NCBI GenBank assembly: GCA_037190175.1
Contig: JBBCJM010000062.1
Coordinates: forward strand, 1-39,110
Length of the DNA stretch: 39,110 nt
Reading direction: 5' to 3'
Origin: JBBCJM01 sp037190175
Lineage (GTDB): Bacteria; Pseudomonadota; Alphaproteobacteria; Rhodobacterales; Rhodobacteraceae
The notes beneath the pieces are model-generated. The model was given only the letters and a program-made list of their open reading frames with translations. It made no database searches and was not told where the DNA came from. A program made the position numbers and the translations under genes. Shown one piece after another: positions 16,217 through 23,867 of this stretch. Position 1 is the first letter of the stretch; the number at the start of each line of letters is the position of its first letter.

Positions 16217-17520
16217 TGGTCCGGGCGCTGGTCTTCCTCTGCCTGCTGGCCCTGCCGGCCCGGGCCGAGATCGCGATCACCGAGGTCACCTCGCCCGGCG
16301 GGATCCGCGCCTGGCTGGTGGAGGACCCTTCGATCCCCTTCGTGGCGGTGGAGCTGCGCTTCCGCGGCGGCACCTCGCTGGACGAGCCGGGCAAAAGGGG
16401 GGCGGTCAACCTGATGACCGCGCTGATCGAGGAGGGCACGGGCGATCTGGATTCGCAGGGCTTCGCCGCGGCGCGCGATGCGCTGGCCGCCGATTTCCGC
16501 TTCGACGCCTATCAGGATGCGGTCTCGGTCTCGGCCCGGATGCTGACCGAGAACCGGGATCAGGCGGCCGACCTGCTGGCCCGGGCGCTGGCCGAGCCCT
16601 CGCTCGACCCCGCGGCGGTGGAGCGGGTGCGGGGGCAGGTGCTGGCCAACATCGCCTCGGACGCCCGCGACCCGCAGGCCATCGCCGGGCGGGTGTTCGA
16701 CCGGCTGGCCTGGGGCGACCATCCCTACGGCTCTTCCGGCGACGGCACCGAGGAGAGCGTGCGCGGCCTGACCCGCGACGACCTGCTGGCGGCCCACCGC
16801 GCCACGCTGGCCCGCGACCGCGTGTTCGTGGGCGCCGCCGGCGACATCACGGCCGAGGAGCTGGGCCTGCTGATCGACCGGCTGGTCGCCGGCCTGCCGG
16901 CGGAGGGCGCGCCGATGCCGCCGCGGGGTCAGTGGCTGGCCGGCGGCGGGGTGACGGTGGAGCCCTTTCCGGTGCCGCAGTCGCTGGTGCTGTTCGGCCA
17001 CGAGGGGATCCCCCGCGACGACCCGGATTTCTTCGCCGCCTACCTGCTGAACGAGATCATCGGCGGCGGCCGGTTCTCGGCCCGGCTGATGACCGAGCTG
17101 CGCGAGAAGCGGGGGCTGACCTACGGCGTCGGCACCTACCTGGCCCCCTGGGATCTGGGCAACGTCTACATGGGCCAGTTCCAGTCCGACAACGCCCGGG
17201 TGGCCGAGGCCATCGCGCTGGTGCGCGCCGAATGGGCGCGGATGGCCGGCGAAGGGGTCACCCCGCAGGAGCTGGAGGTCGCCAAGACCTACCAGACCGG
17301 CAGCTATCCCCTGCGCTTCGACGGCAACGCGCCCATCGCCCGCATCCTGGTGGGGATGCAGATGCAGGGCCTGCCCATCGACTATGTGACCAACCGCAAC
17401 GCCTATATCGAGGCGGTGACGGTGGAGGACATCGCCCGGGTGGCGGCCCGCATCCTGCGGGCGGACGACCTGCGCTTCGTGGTGGTGGGCCGGCCGGAGG
17501 GGCTGGAAACCACGCCCTGA
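16213..17520 (+). CDS. M16 family protein, non-catalytic partner subunit, secreted
   Basis: This is a 435-residue homologue of the preceding peptidase, also with a signal peptide (MMVRALVFLCLLALPARA). The position aligned with the HFLEH zinc site reads NLMTA (residues 66-70), so all three zinc-site residues of the motif are lost. The C-terminal half keeps REKRGLTYGVGTY, containing the Arg and Tyr that in M16B heterodimers complete the active site of the partner. This is the arrangement of the alpha subunit of mitochondrial processing peptidase and of paired bacterial M16 proteins. ATG 16213 overlaps the upstream stop (ATGA); ATG 16216 is a near-equal alternative. The substrate is unknown. Confidence 0.92.
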   Translation: MMVRALVFLCLLALPARAEIAITEVTSPGGIRAWLVEDPSIPFVAVELRFRGGTSLDEPGKRGAVNLMTALIEEGTGDLDSQGFAAARDALAADFRFDAYQDAVSVSARMLTENRDQAADLLARALAEPSLDPAAVERVRGQVLANIASDARDPQAIAGRVFDRLAWGDHPYGSSGDGTEESVRGLTRDDLLAAHRATLARDRVFVGAAGDITAEELGLLIDRLVAGLPAEGAPMPPRGQWLAGGGVTVEPFPVPQSLVLFGHEGIPRDDPDFFAAYLLNEIIGGGRFSARLMTELREKRGLTYGVGTYLAPWDLGNVYMGQFQSDNARVAEAIALVRAEWARMAGEGVTPQELEVAKTYQTGSYPLRFDGNAPIARILVGMQMQGLPIDYVTNRNAYIEAVTVEDIARVAARILRADDLRFVVVGRPEGLETTP

Positions 17521-17576
17521 CCAGCCTTGCGCCGCCGGCCGGTTTCGGGCTTGATCCCCGCAAACGGGGGGCGGCG

Positions 17577-18917
17577 ATGACCGAGGCACGGCGGCGGATC
17601 TGGGGCTGGTGGTTCTTCGACTGGGCCAGCCAGCCCTACAACACCCTGCTGATGACCTTCATCTTCGGCCCCTATGTGAAGGACCTGCTGGGCGACGGCA
17701 CCTCGGCGCAGGCGGTCTGGGGCTATGGGATCGGCGCGGCGGGGCTGATCATCGCCGTCTTCTCTCCCCTGCTGGGCGCCATCGCCGACAAGGCCGGCGG
17801 GCGGCTGCGGTTCATCTGGCTGTTCTCGGTCATGTATGTGCTGGGCGCCTGGGGCCTGTGGTACGCCGAGCCCGGCAACTACAACCTGATCCTCATCATG
17901 TTGTCCTTCGCCATCGGCATGATCGGGATGGAGTTCGCCACCAACTTCACCAACGCCATGCTGCCCGACCTCGGCCCGGCCGAGGAGATGGGGCGGGTCT
18001 CGGGCACGGGCTGGGCCTTCGGCTATCTGGGCGGGATGATCGCGCTGATCATCATGCTGACGCTGCTGGCCGAAAGCGCCACCACCGGCAAGACGCTGAT
18101 CGGGATCGACCCGATCTTCGGGCTCGACGCGGCCTCGCGCGAGGGGACGCGGGCGGTCGGGCCGCTGACCGCGATCTGGTACGTGGTCTTCATGATCCCC
18201 TTCTTCCTCTGGGTGCGCGAGCCGCGGCGGCCCGGGGCGCTGTCGATCCGCGCCGCCGCCGCCACCGCCTGGCCCGACTTGCGGGCGCATCTGGCGGAAC
18301 TGCCGCGGCGGTCGTCGCTGTTTGCCTATCTCCTGTCCTCGATGTTCTACCGCGACGCGCTGAACGGGATTTACGTGTTCGGCGGGATCTATGCGGCGGG
18401 CGTGCTGAACTGGTCGGTGATCGACGTGGGGATCTTCGGCATCCTGGGCACCATCACCGGGGCGCTGTTCGCCTGGCTGGGGGGCAAGGCCGACAGCCGC
18501 TTCGGCCCCAAGCCGGTGATCGCGGCGACGGTGCTAGGGCTGGCGCTGGTGTCGCTGGCGATCATCTTCGTCACCCGGGGGTCGGTGTTCGGCATCCCGG
18601 TCGGCCCCGAGTCGCGCCTGCCCGACATCGCCTTCTACATCCTGGGCGGCATGATCGGCGCCGGCGGGGGGGCACTGCAATCGGCCAGCCGCACGATGAT
18701 GGTACGGCAGGCCGAGCCCGAGCGGATGACCGAGGCCTTCGGGCTCTACGCGCTGGCCGGCAAGGCCACCAGCTTCATCGCGCCGCTGGGCATCGCGGTC
18801 ACCACCGACCTGACCGGCAGCCAGCAGCTGGGCATCCTGCCCATCGTCGTGCTTTTCGTGATTGGCCTTGTGGCGCTGGCCTGGGTTAAACCGATGGGAG
18901 ACCGGCAAGCGGCGTAG
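17577..18917 (+). CDS. UMF1-family MFS transporter (Atg22-like)
   Basis: This is a 446-residue polytopic transporter of the major facilitator superfamily. The opening WWFFDWASQPYNTLLMTFIFGPY is divided by family signatures (FDWAxQPY then FGPYV) that mark the UMF1 or Atg22-like branch. About 12 membrane segments can be traced. The loop after the second half's first helices reads FAWLGGKADSRFGPKP, the MFS motif-A equivalent. The family relates to vacuolar amino-acid effluxers in fungi, but bacterial substrates are not known, so none is assigned. ATG 17577 lies 56 bases past the M16 pair. A small CCCCG/CGGGG hairpin (17556-17569) sits just before its ribosome-binding region. Confidence 0.9.
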   Translation: MTEARRRIWGWWFFDWASQPYNTLLMTFIFGPYVKDLLGDGTSAQAVWGYGIGAAGLIIAVFSPLLGAIADKAGGRLRFIWLFSVMYVLGAWGLWYAEPGNYNLILIMLSFAIGMIGMEFATNFTNAMLPDLGPAEEMGRVSGTGWAFGYLGGMIALIIMLTLLAESATTGKTLIGIDPIFGLDAASREGTRAVGPLTAIWYVVFMIPFFLWVREPRRPGALSIRAAAATAWPDLRAHLAELPRRSSLFAYLLSSMFYRDALNGIYVFGGIYAAGVLNWSVIDVGIFGILGTITGALFAWLGGKADSRFGPKPVIAATVLGLALVSLAIIFVTRGSVFGIPVGPESRLPDIAFYILGGMIGAGGGALQSASRTMMVRQAEPERMTEAFGLYALAGKATSFIAPLGIAVTTDLTGSQQLGILPIVVLFVIGLVALAWVKPMGDRQAA

Positions 18918-18929
18918 AGGGGCAGAACC

Positions 18930-19817
18930 ATGCGGGCATTCCTGGCGGCGATCCTGATGCTGGCGGCGGCCGGCGGGGCAGAGGCGCAGCAGAAGGCGAA
19001 CCAGTTGTTCGGCGCGCACAAGGCGCCCTCGGCGCAGGCGCCGATGCCGGTGGGCAGCTATGCCAAGGGCTGCGCCGCCGGTCTGGTGGCGCTGCCCGAG
19101 ACCGGACCCACCTGGCAGGCCATGCGGCTGTCGCGCAACCGCAACTATGGCCATCCGGCGATGATCGAGTACCTGATGGACCTTTCGGCCGCCGCCACCC
19201 GGATCGGCTGGCGGGGGCTTTATATCGGCGACATCAGCCAGCCCCGCGGCGGGCCGATGACCTCGGGCCACGCCAGCCACCAGATCGGGCTGGATGCCGA
19301 CATCTGGATGCTGCCACCCGCCAGGCTGACCCTGACCCGGGCGGAGCGCGAGAAGATCGGCTCGATCCCCGTGCGCTCGGCCGACCAGCGGTCGGTGACC
19401 CGGAACTGGACCCCCAGCCACCACGCGCTGCTGAAGGCCGCGGCGTCCGACCCGCGGGTGGACCGCATCTTCGTCGCCGCGGCGGTGAAGATCGAGATGT
19501 GCAAGACGGCCAAGCGTGCCGACACCCCCTGGCTGCAGAAGATCCGCCCGGTGGCCGGCCACGACACACATTTCCACGTGCGCCTGAAATGCCCGCCCGG
19601 CGCGCGGGCCTGCCAGACCCAGACCCCCACGGTCGCCGAACTGTCGAAGGGCGGCAACGGCTGCGACGAGACGCTGACGTGGTGGGTGACCGACTATCTG
19701 AACCCGCCAAAGGTCGCCAAGACGCCCAAGACCCCCGCGCCCCGCGTCCGCGGGCCGCGCGACTACACCATGGCGGATCTGCCCGGGCAATGCGTCGACG
19801 TGCTGGCCTCGCGCTGA
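18930..19817 (+). CDS. mepA: Penicillin-insensitive murein endopeptidase MepA (M74)
   Basis: MepA is a periplasmic LAS-type zinc endopeptidase that cleaves D-Ala-meso-DAP cross-links in peptidoglycan. The 295-residue product has a signal peptide ending near AEA-Q21. It carries TSGHASHQIGLDAD (His114, His117, Asp124) and GHDTHFHVRLKC (His211, His214, His216). By spacing these match the Escherichia coli zinc-site residues His113, Asp120 and His211, so it should be active. Several cysteines (for example in KGCAAG and LKCPPGARACQ) may form disulfides. A GAGGGG Shine-Dalgarno sequence precedes ATG 18930. It follows the transporter by 12 bases and overlaps the next gene by 28 bases. Confidence 0.94.
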   Translation: MRAFLAAILMLAAAGGAEAQQKANQLFGAHKAPSAQAPMPVGSYAKGCAAGLVALPETGPTWQAMRLSRNRNYGHPAMIEYLMDLSAAATRIGWRGLYIGDISQPRGGPMTSGHASHQIGLDADIWMLPPARLTLTRAEREKIGSIPVRSADQRSVTRNWTPSHHALLKAAASDPRVDRIFVAAAVKIEMCKTAKRADTPWLQKIRPVAGHDTHFHVRLKCPPGARACQTQTPTVAELSKGGNGCDETLTWWVTDYLNPPKVAKTPKTPAPRVRGPRDYTMADLPGQCVDVLASR

Positions 19818-20686
19818 TCGCGGGGGGAATGGCGGCGCTGGCCCTGCGGGGCGGGGCGACGGCCGCGCCGCCGCCGGGGCTGGTCTCCGCCTTCCGCTGG
19901 AAGATGGCCGACCCGCTGTTCGGCGGCTTCTCCGCGATCCACGTCTATCCGGGCGGCGCGCGCTTCCTGGCCGTCAGCGACCGCGGCGCCTGGACCGAAG
20001 GGCGGATCGCGCGGGATGCCCGCGGCCGGATCACGGGCCTGGAGGCCGCGCCGATGCGGCTGCTGCGCGGGCAGGGCGAGGCGCCGCTGGACGAGGCCCG
20101 CCGCGACGCGGAAGGCATGGCGGTGGCCCCGGACGGAACGCTCTACATCAGCTTCGAGGGCGCGACGCGGGTGCTGCGCTATGCCCGGCCCGGCGGCCCG
20201 GCCGAGAACCTGCCCACGCCCGACGCCTTCCGCCGGATGCAGCTCAATTCCTCGCTGGAGGCGCTGGCGGTGGCCGCCGACGGCACGCTCTACACCCTGC
20301 CCGAGCGCAGCGGGCGGATTGACCGGCCCTTTCCGGTCTGGCGGTTCCGGGGCGGTCGCTGGGACCAGCCCTTCACACTGCCGCGGCGGGGCGAGTATCT
20401 GGCGGTCTCGGCCGACATCGGCCCGGACGGGCGGTTCTACCTGCTGGAGCGCGACTTCCGCGGGCTATCGGGTTTCTCCACCCGGCTGCGGCGGTTCGAC
20501 CTGACCCGGGCCGGGATGGCGGCCGAGGCGACGCTGATCGAGACGCCGCTGGGCACCCATGGCAACCTGGAAGGGCTGTCGGTCTGGCGCGACGGCGCGG
20601 GCCGGCTGATCGCCACCATGATCGCGGACGACAACTTCCACTTCCTGCTGCGGTCCGAGATCGTGGAATATGCGCTGCCGGATTGA
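19790..20686 (+). CDS. Secreted phytase-like esterase-domain protein (beta-propeller)
   Basis: This is a 298-residue exported protein. The N-terminus (MRRRAGLALIAGGMAALALRGGATAA) starts with Arg residues and a hydrophobic core, a plausible signal sequence. The mature part has repeated propeller-like blades: FSAIHVYPGGARFLAVSDRG, DAEGMAVAPDGTLYISFEG, LEALAVAADGTLYTLPE, and ending GNLEGLSVWRDGAGR. This is the pattern of the family annotated as esterase-like activity of phytase. The start is uncertain. ATG 19790 overlaps mepA by 28 bases and gives the full signal sequence; ATG 19829 lies after mepA with a tight G-rich leader and would shorten the signal peptide. No substrate can be assigned. Confidence 0.85.
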   Translation: MRRRAGLALIAGGMAALALRGGATAAPPPGLVSAFRWKMADPLFGGFSAIHVYPGGARFLAVSDRGAWTEGRIARDARGRITGLEAAPMRLLRGQGEAPLDEARRDAEGMAVAPDGTLYISFEGATRVLRYARPGGPAENLPTPDAFRRMQLNSSLEALAVAADGTLYTLPERSGRIDRPFPVWRFRGGRWDQPFTLPRRGEYLAVSADIGPDGRFYLLERDFRGLSGFSTRLRRFDLTRAGMAAEATLIETPLGTHGNLEGLSVWRDGAGRLIATMIADDNFHFLLRSEIVEYALPD

Positions 20687-20697
20687 CTCCCGCCGCC

Positions 20698-20736
20698 CTT
20701 GGCCTTAGGGCGCGCCTGCCCGGCCCACGGGCCAAG
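20698..20736 (+). other. Stem-loop leader before the YhhQ-like transporter gene
   Basis: CTTGGCC (20698-20704) pairs with GGCCAAG (20730-20736), enclosing an inner stem GCCCG/CGGGC (20718-20732), so alternative pairings exist. An A-rich stretch with CCAAAACGGAAAACACAC follows immediately before the ATG at 20769. It may simply be the end of the upstream transcript. A regulatory leader for a queuosine-precursor transporter is an attractive but unproven reading; it does not match any riboswitch consensus I can recall in full. Confidence 0.35.
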
Positions 20737-20768
20737 TCTCCGCGACCTTGCCAAAACGGAAAACACAC

Positions 20769-21392
20769 ATGCGTCTGATGCCCGCCATCCTGGCGATGGC
20801 CGCCGTGGTGGTGGCCTCCAACATCCTCGTGCAGTTCCTGTTCGGCCAGTGGCTGACCTGGGGCGCCTTCACCTATCCCTTCGCCTTCCTGGTGACCGAC
20901 CTGGCCAACCGCCTCTACGGCGCCCCGGCCGCCCGCAAGGTGGTGCTGGCGGGCTTTGCGGTGGGGATCGGCTGTTCGCTGATCGGCAGCCAGATCGAGG
21001 GCGAGTTCGGCCCGCTGGTGACCTTCCGCGTGGCGCTGGGCTCGGGCGTGGCCTTCCTGACCGCGCAGCTGATCGACGTGGCGGTGTTCGACCGGCTGCG
21101 CCGGCGGGCCTGGTGGCAGGCGCCGCTGGTCTCCTCGCTCATCAGCTCCTCGCTGGACACCGCGATCTTCTTCTCGCTGGCCTTCGCCACGGTGTTCAGC
21201 GCCATCGACCCCGCGGCGGACATGGCCTGGGCCAACGAGCCCGTCGCGCTGCTGGGCCTCGGCCCGGTGCTGCCGCTCTGGGTCTCGCTGGCCGTGGCCG
21301 ACTGGGGGGTGAAGCTGGCGCTCGCCGTGGTGGCGCTGCTGCCGTTCCGCTGGGCGGTGGCGCGGCTGCTCAGTCCCGCGGCCGTCCGCTGA
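20769..21392 (+). CDS. VUT-family (YhhQ-like) queuosine precursor transporter
   Basis: This 207-residue membrane protein has about six hydrophobic segments and the family hallmarks TYPFAFLVTDLANRLYG near the N-terminus and SSLISSSLDTAIFFSLAF in the middle. In Escherichia coli YhhQ takes up preQ0 and preQ1 for queuosine biosynthesis. Rhodobacteraceae often salvage these bases, though substrate choice (preQ0, preQ1, queuine) cannot be read here. ATG 20769 starts the protein with MRLMPAILAMA; a short upstream extension (from 20748) is polar and unneeded. It is convergent with the VOC gene, and the stop codons are adjacent. Confidence 0.88.
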   Translation: MRLMPAILAMAAVVVASNILVQFLFGQWLTWGAFTYPFAFLVTDLANRLYGAPAARKVVLAGFAVGIGCSLIGSQIEGEFGPLVTFRVALGSGVAFLTAQLIDVAVFDRLRRRAWWQAPLVSSLISSSLDTAIFFSLAFATVFSAIDPAADMAWANEPVALLGLGPVLPLWVSLAVADWGVKLALAVVALLPFRWAVARLLSPAAVR

Positions 21393-21827
21393 TCAACCCT
21401 GGAAGGTGATCTCGACCGAGGCCGCGCTGCGGTCGTGCGGGCCGTGATAGACCGCCTCGACATTGTTGCCGTCGGGGTCCAGCAGGAAGGCCGCGTAATA
21501 GCCGGGATGATAGTCGCGCAGCCCGGGCGCGCCGTTGTCGCGCCCGCCGGCGGCCAGGCCCGCGGCATGGAACCGCTCCACCGTCTCGGCATCCGCGGCC
21601 TGGAAGGCCAGGTGCACCCGGCCGGTCAGCGCGCCCTGCGCCGCCGGGCTGTCGGGCGAGGTGACGGCCAGTTCGTCGGCCCAGAAGAAGCCCGGCCCGG
21701 CGCCCTCGACCGGAATGCCCAGCACGCCGAGCACCGCGGTGTAGAACCGCCGGCTGGCCTCCAGATCGGCCACCACCAGCTGCACATGGTCGATCAGCCG
21801 CCCGCGGTGCAGTCTCTGCGTCTCCAT
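21393..21827 (-). CDS. VOC-superfamily (glyoxalase/dioxygenase fold) protein
   Basis: This is a 144-residue single-domain protein with two betaalphabetabetabeta units. It has RLIDHVQLVVADLEASRRFYTAVLG at the first unit (split here into HVQLVV and RFYTAVLG for the key strands) and FLLDPDGNNVEAVYH at the end, the usual VOC signature with His and Glu metal ligands (His near residue 14, Glu in NVEAVYH). Such small cytoplasmic enzymes include glyoxalases, dioxygenases and antibiotic-binding proteins, so the substrate is open. I start at ATG 21827, which has a GGGAG Shine-Dalgarno sequence; a 14-residue extension is unsupported. It lies downstream of dapD on the same strand. Confidence 0.88.
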   Translation of the reverse strand: METQRLHRGRLIDHVQLVVADLEASRRFYTAVLGVLGIPVEGAGPGFFWADELAVTSPDSPAAQGALTGRVHLAFQAADAETVERFHAAGLAAGGRDNGAPGLRDYHPGYYAAFLLDPDGNNVEAVYHGPHDRSAASVEITFQG

Positions 21828-21899
21828 GGCGTTTCTCCCGTCGATGCGCCCGACCGGGACAACCGGCAACCCGGCGAGGCGGTTCCCGGGCCGGCGCCG

Positions 21900-22724
<825 letters not shown>

Positions 22725-22749
22725 GGGGCTCTCCGTGATCGGGCGCTTT

Positions 22750-22778
22750 CCTATAGGGCGGGCATGGCGGTGGTGCAA
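22750..22778 (-). promoter_or_regulatory. Putative promoter for dapD
   Basis: On the minus strand, TTGCAC (22778-22773) and TATAGG (22755-22750) are separated by exactly 17 bases, about 25 bases ahead of the dapD ATG. Both boxes match sigma-70 sites well for such a G+C-rich genome. The 32-bp inverted repeat begins 13 bases upstream of the -35 box. Confidence 0.55.
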
Positions 22779-22790
22779 TCCGCGCGGGGC

Positions 22791-22866
22791 GCCGCTCATC
22801 AAGCCTGACGGCTTTCTTCGCTGCCGGCCCGCCGAGCGAAGAAAGCCGCAAGGCTTGATGAGCGGC
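22791..22866. repeat. Large imperfect inverted repeat (32-bp arms, 12-base loop)
   Basis: The arms at 22791-22822 and 22835-22866 are reverse complements except for two adjacent mismatches (GA against TG), with a G+C-rich loop at 22823-22834. It lies between the divergent genes dapD and the LOG-family gene. The arms contain runs such as CTTTCTTCGCT that are A+T-richer than the surroundings. It is long enough to be an extragenic palindrome of a repeated family or a small transposable palindrome; no transposase is present. Confidence 0.85.
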
Positions 22867-22929
22867 CCGGCGCTTCCCTGCGGCGCGATCCTGCTCTAGG
22901 TCTGGGCGGCCCGGGAAGGAGGGGCCTGC

Positions 22930-23748
22930 ATGAACGACGAACCGCGCGCCCATCCGTTCCGCGACAGCAGCCAGGACGTGATCGCCGCCGAGCGGGTGCC
23001 CGACACGCCCCAGACCCGCGCGCCCTCCTATCGGCTGGCCTTCGCCGACCCCGACTTCCTGACCGCCGAGGCGCTGCGCCCGGTGCGGCTGCAACTGGAA
23101 CTGCTGAAGCCGCAGATGGTGATGGACGAGGCCGGCATCGCCTCGACCGTGGTGTTCTTCGGCGGCGCGCGGATTCCCGCGCCCGACATGCCGGCGCGCA
23201 CGGTGCAGCTGGGCCTGCTGTCGCGCTATTACGACGAGGCGCGGGAACTCGCCGCCCGGATCACCGAGCGGTCGATGGCCGAGGGGGGCGACGACTGGGT
23301 GGTGGCCACCGGCGGCGGGCCGGGGGTGATGGAGGCCGCCAACCGCGGCGCGGCGGACGTGGGCGGCCGGTCGATCGGGCTGAACATCGTGCTGCCGCAC
23401 GAACAGGCGCCCAACGGCTGGGTCACGCCGGAGCTGTGCTTCAACTTCCACTACTTCGCCATCCGCAAGATGCATTTCCTGATGCGGGCGCGGGCGATCT
23501 GCGTGTTTCCCGGCGGCTTCGGCACCATGGACGAGCTGTTCGAGAGCCTGACCCTGATCCAGACCGGGCGGATGAAGCGCATCCCCTTCCTGCTGTTCGG
23601 CCGCGAGTGGTGGGAGCGGGTGGTGGACTGGGGCGCGCTGGCCGAGGCCGGGGTGATCTCGCCCGAGGATCTGTCGATCTTCCACTATGCCGACAGCGCG
23701 TCGCAGGCCATGGCGGTGATCGACGCCTGGCCCGACCCCGAGGCCTGA
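22930..23748 (+). CDS. LOG-family protein (nucleoside monophosphate phosphoribohydrolase-like, TIGR00730)
   Basis: This 272-residue Rossmann-like protein has the LOG signatures ATGGGPGVMEAANRGA (around 127-141), YFAIRKMHFLMRA with the conserved Arg-Lys, and PGGFGTMDELFE (194-205). Family members hydrolyse nucleoside 5'-monophosphates, including cytokinin riboside monophosphates in plants and some bacteria. In bacteria the physiological substrate is often AMP or unknown, so 'lysine decarboxylase' labels are wrong. About 65 N-terminal residues precede the core, longer than the plant enzymes but common in alphaproteobacterial members. ATG 22930 has a GGAAGGAGGG Shine-Dalgarno sequence. Confidence 0.92.
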   Translation: MNDEPRAHPFRDSSQDVIAAERVPDTPQTRAPSYRLAFADPDFLTAEALRPVRLQLELLKPQMVMDEAGIASTVVFFGGARIPAPDMPARTVQLGLLSRYYDEARELAARITERSMAEGGDDWVVATGGGPGVMEAANRGAADVGGRSIGLNIVLPHEQAPNGWVTPELCFNFHYFAIRKMHFLMRARAICVFPGGFGTMDELFESLTLIQTGRMKRIPFLLFGREWWERVVDWGALAEAGVISPEDLSIFHYADSASQAMAVIDAWPDPEA

Positions 23749-23755
23749 TCCCCGG

Positions 23756-23785
23756 TTGACGGACCCGCCCGCGGGGCGCGAGGAT
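23756..23785 (+). promoter_or_regulatory. Weak candidate promoter for the EF-G paralogue
   Basis: TTGACG at 23756-23761 is a good -35 box. The best -10 match, GAGGAT at 23780-23785 with an 18-base spacer, is poor. The 119-base gap after the LOG gene would allow independent transcription. Confidence 0.25.
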
Positions 23786-23867
23786 GGGGCCCAGAGGCCG
23801 GCTCCGCGCCGCTTCCCTCTCGGCCGCGGCGCCGGACCTCCACCGACAGGCAAGGGGAGGAACGTTC

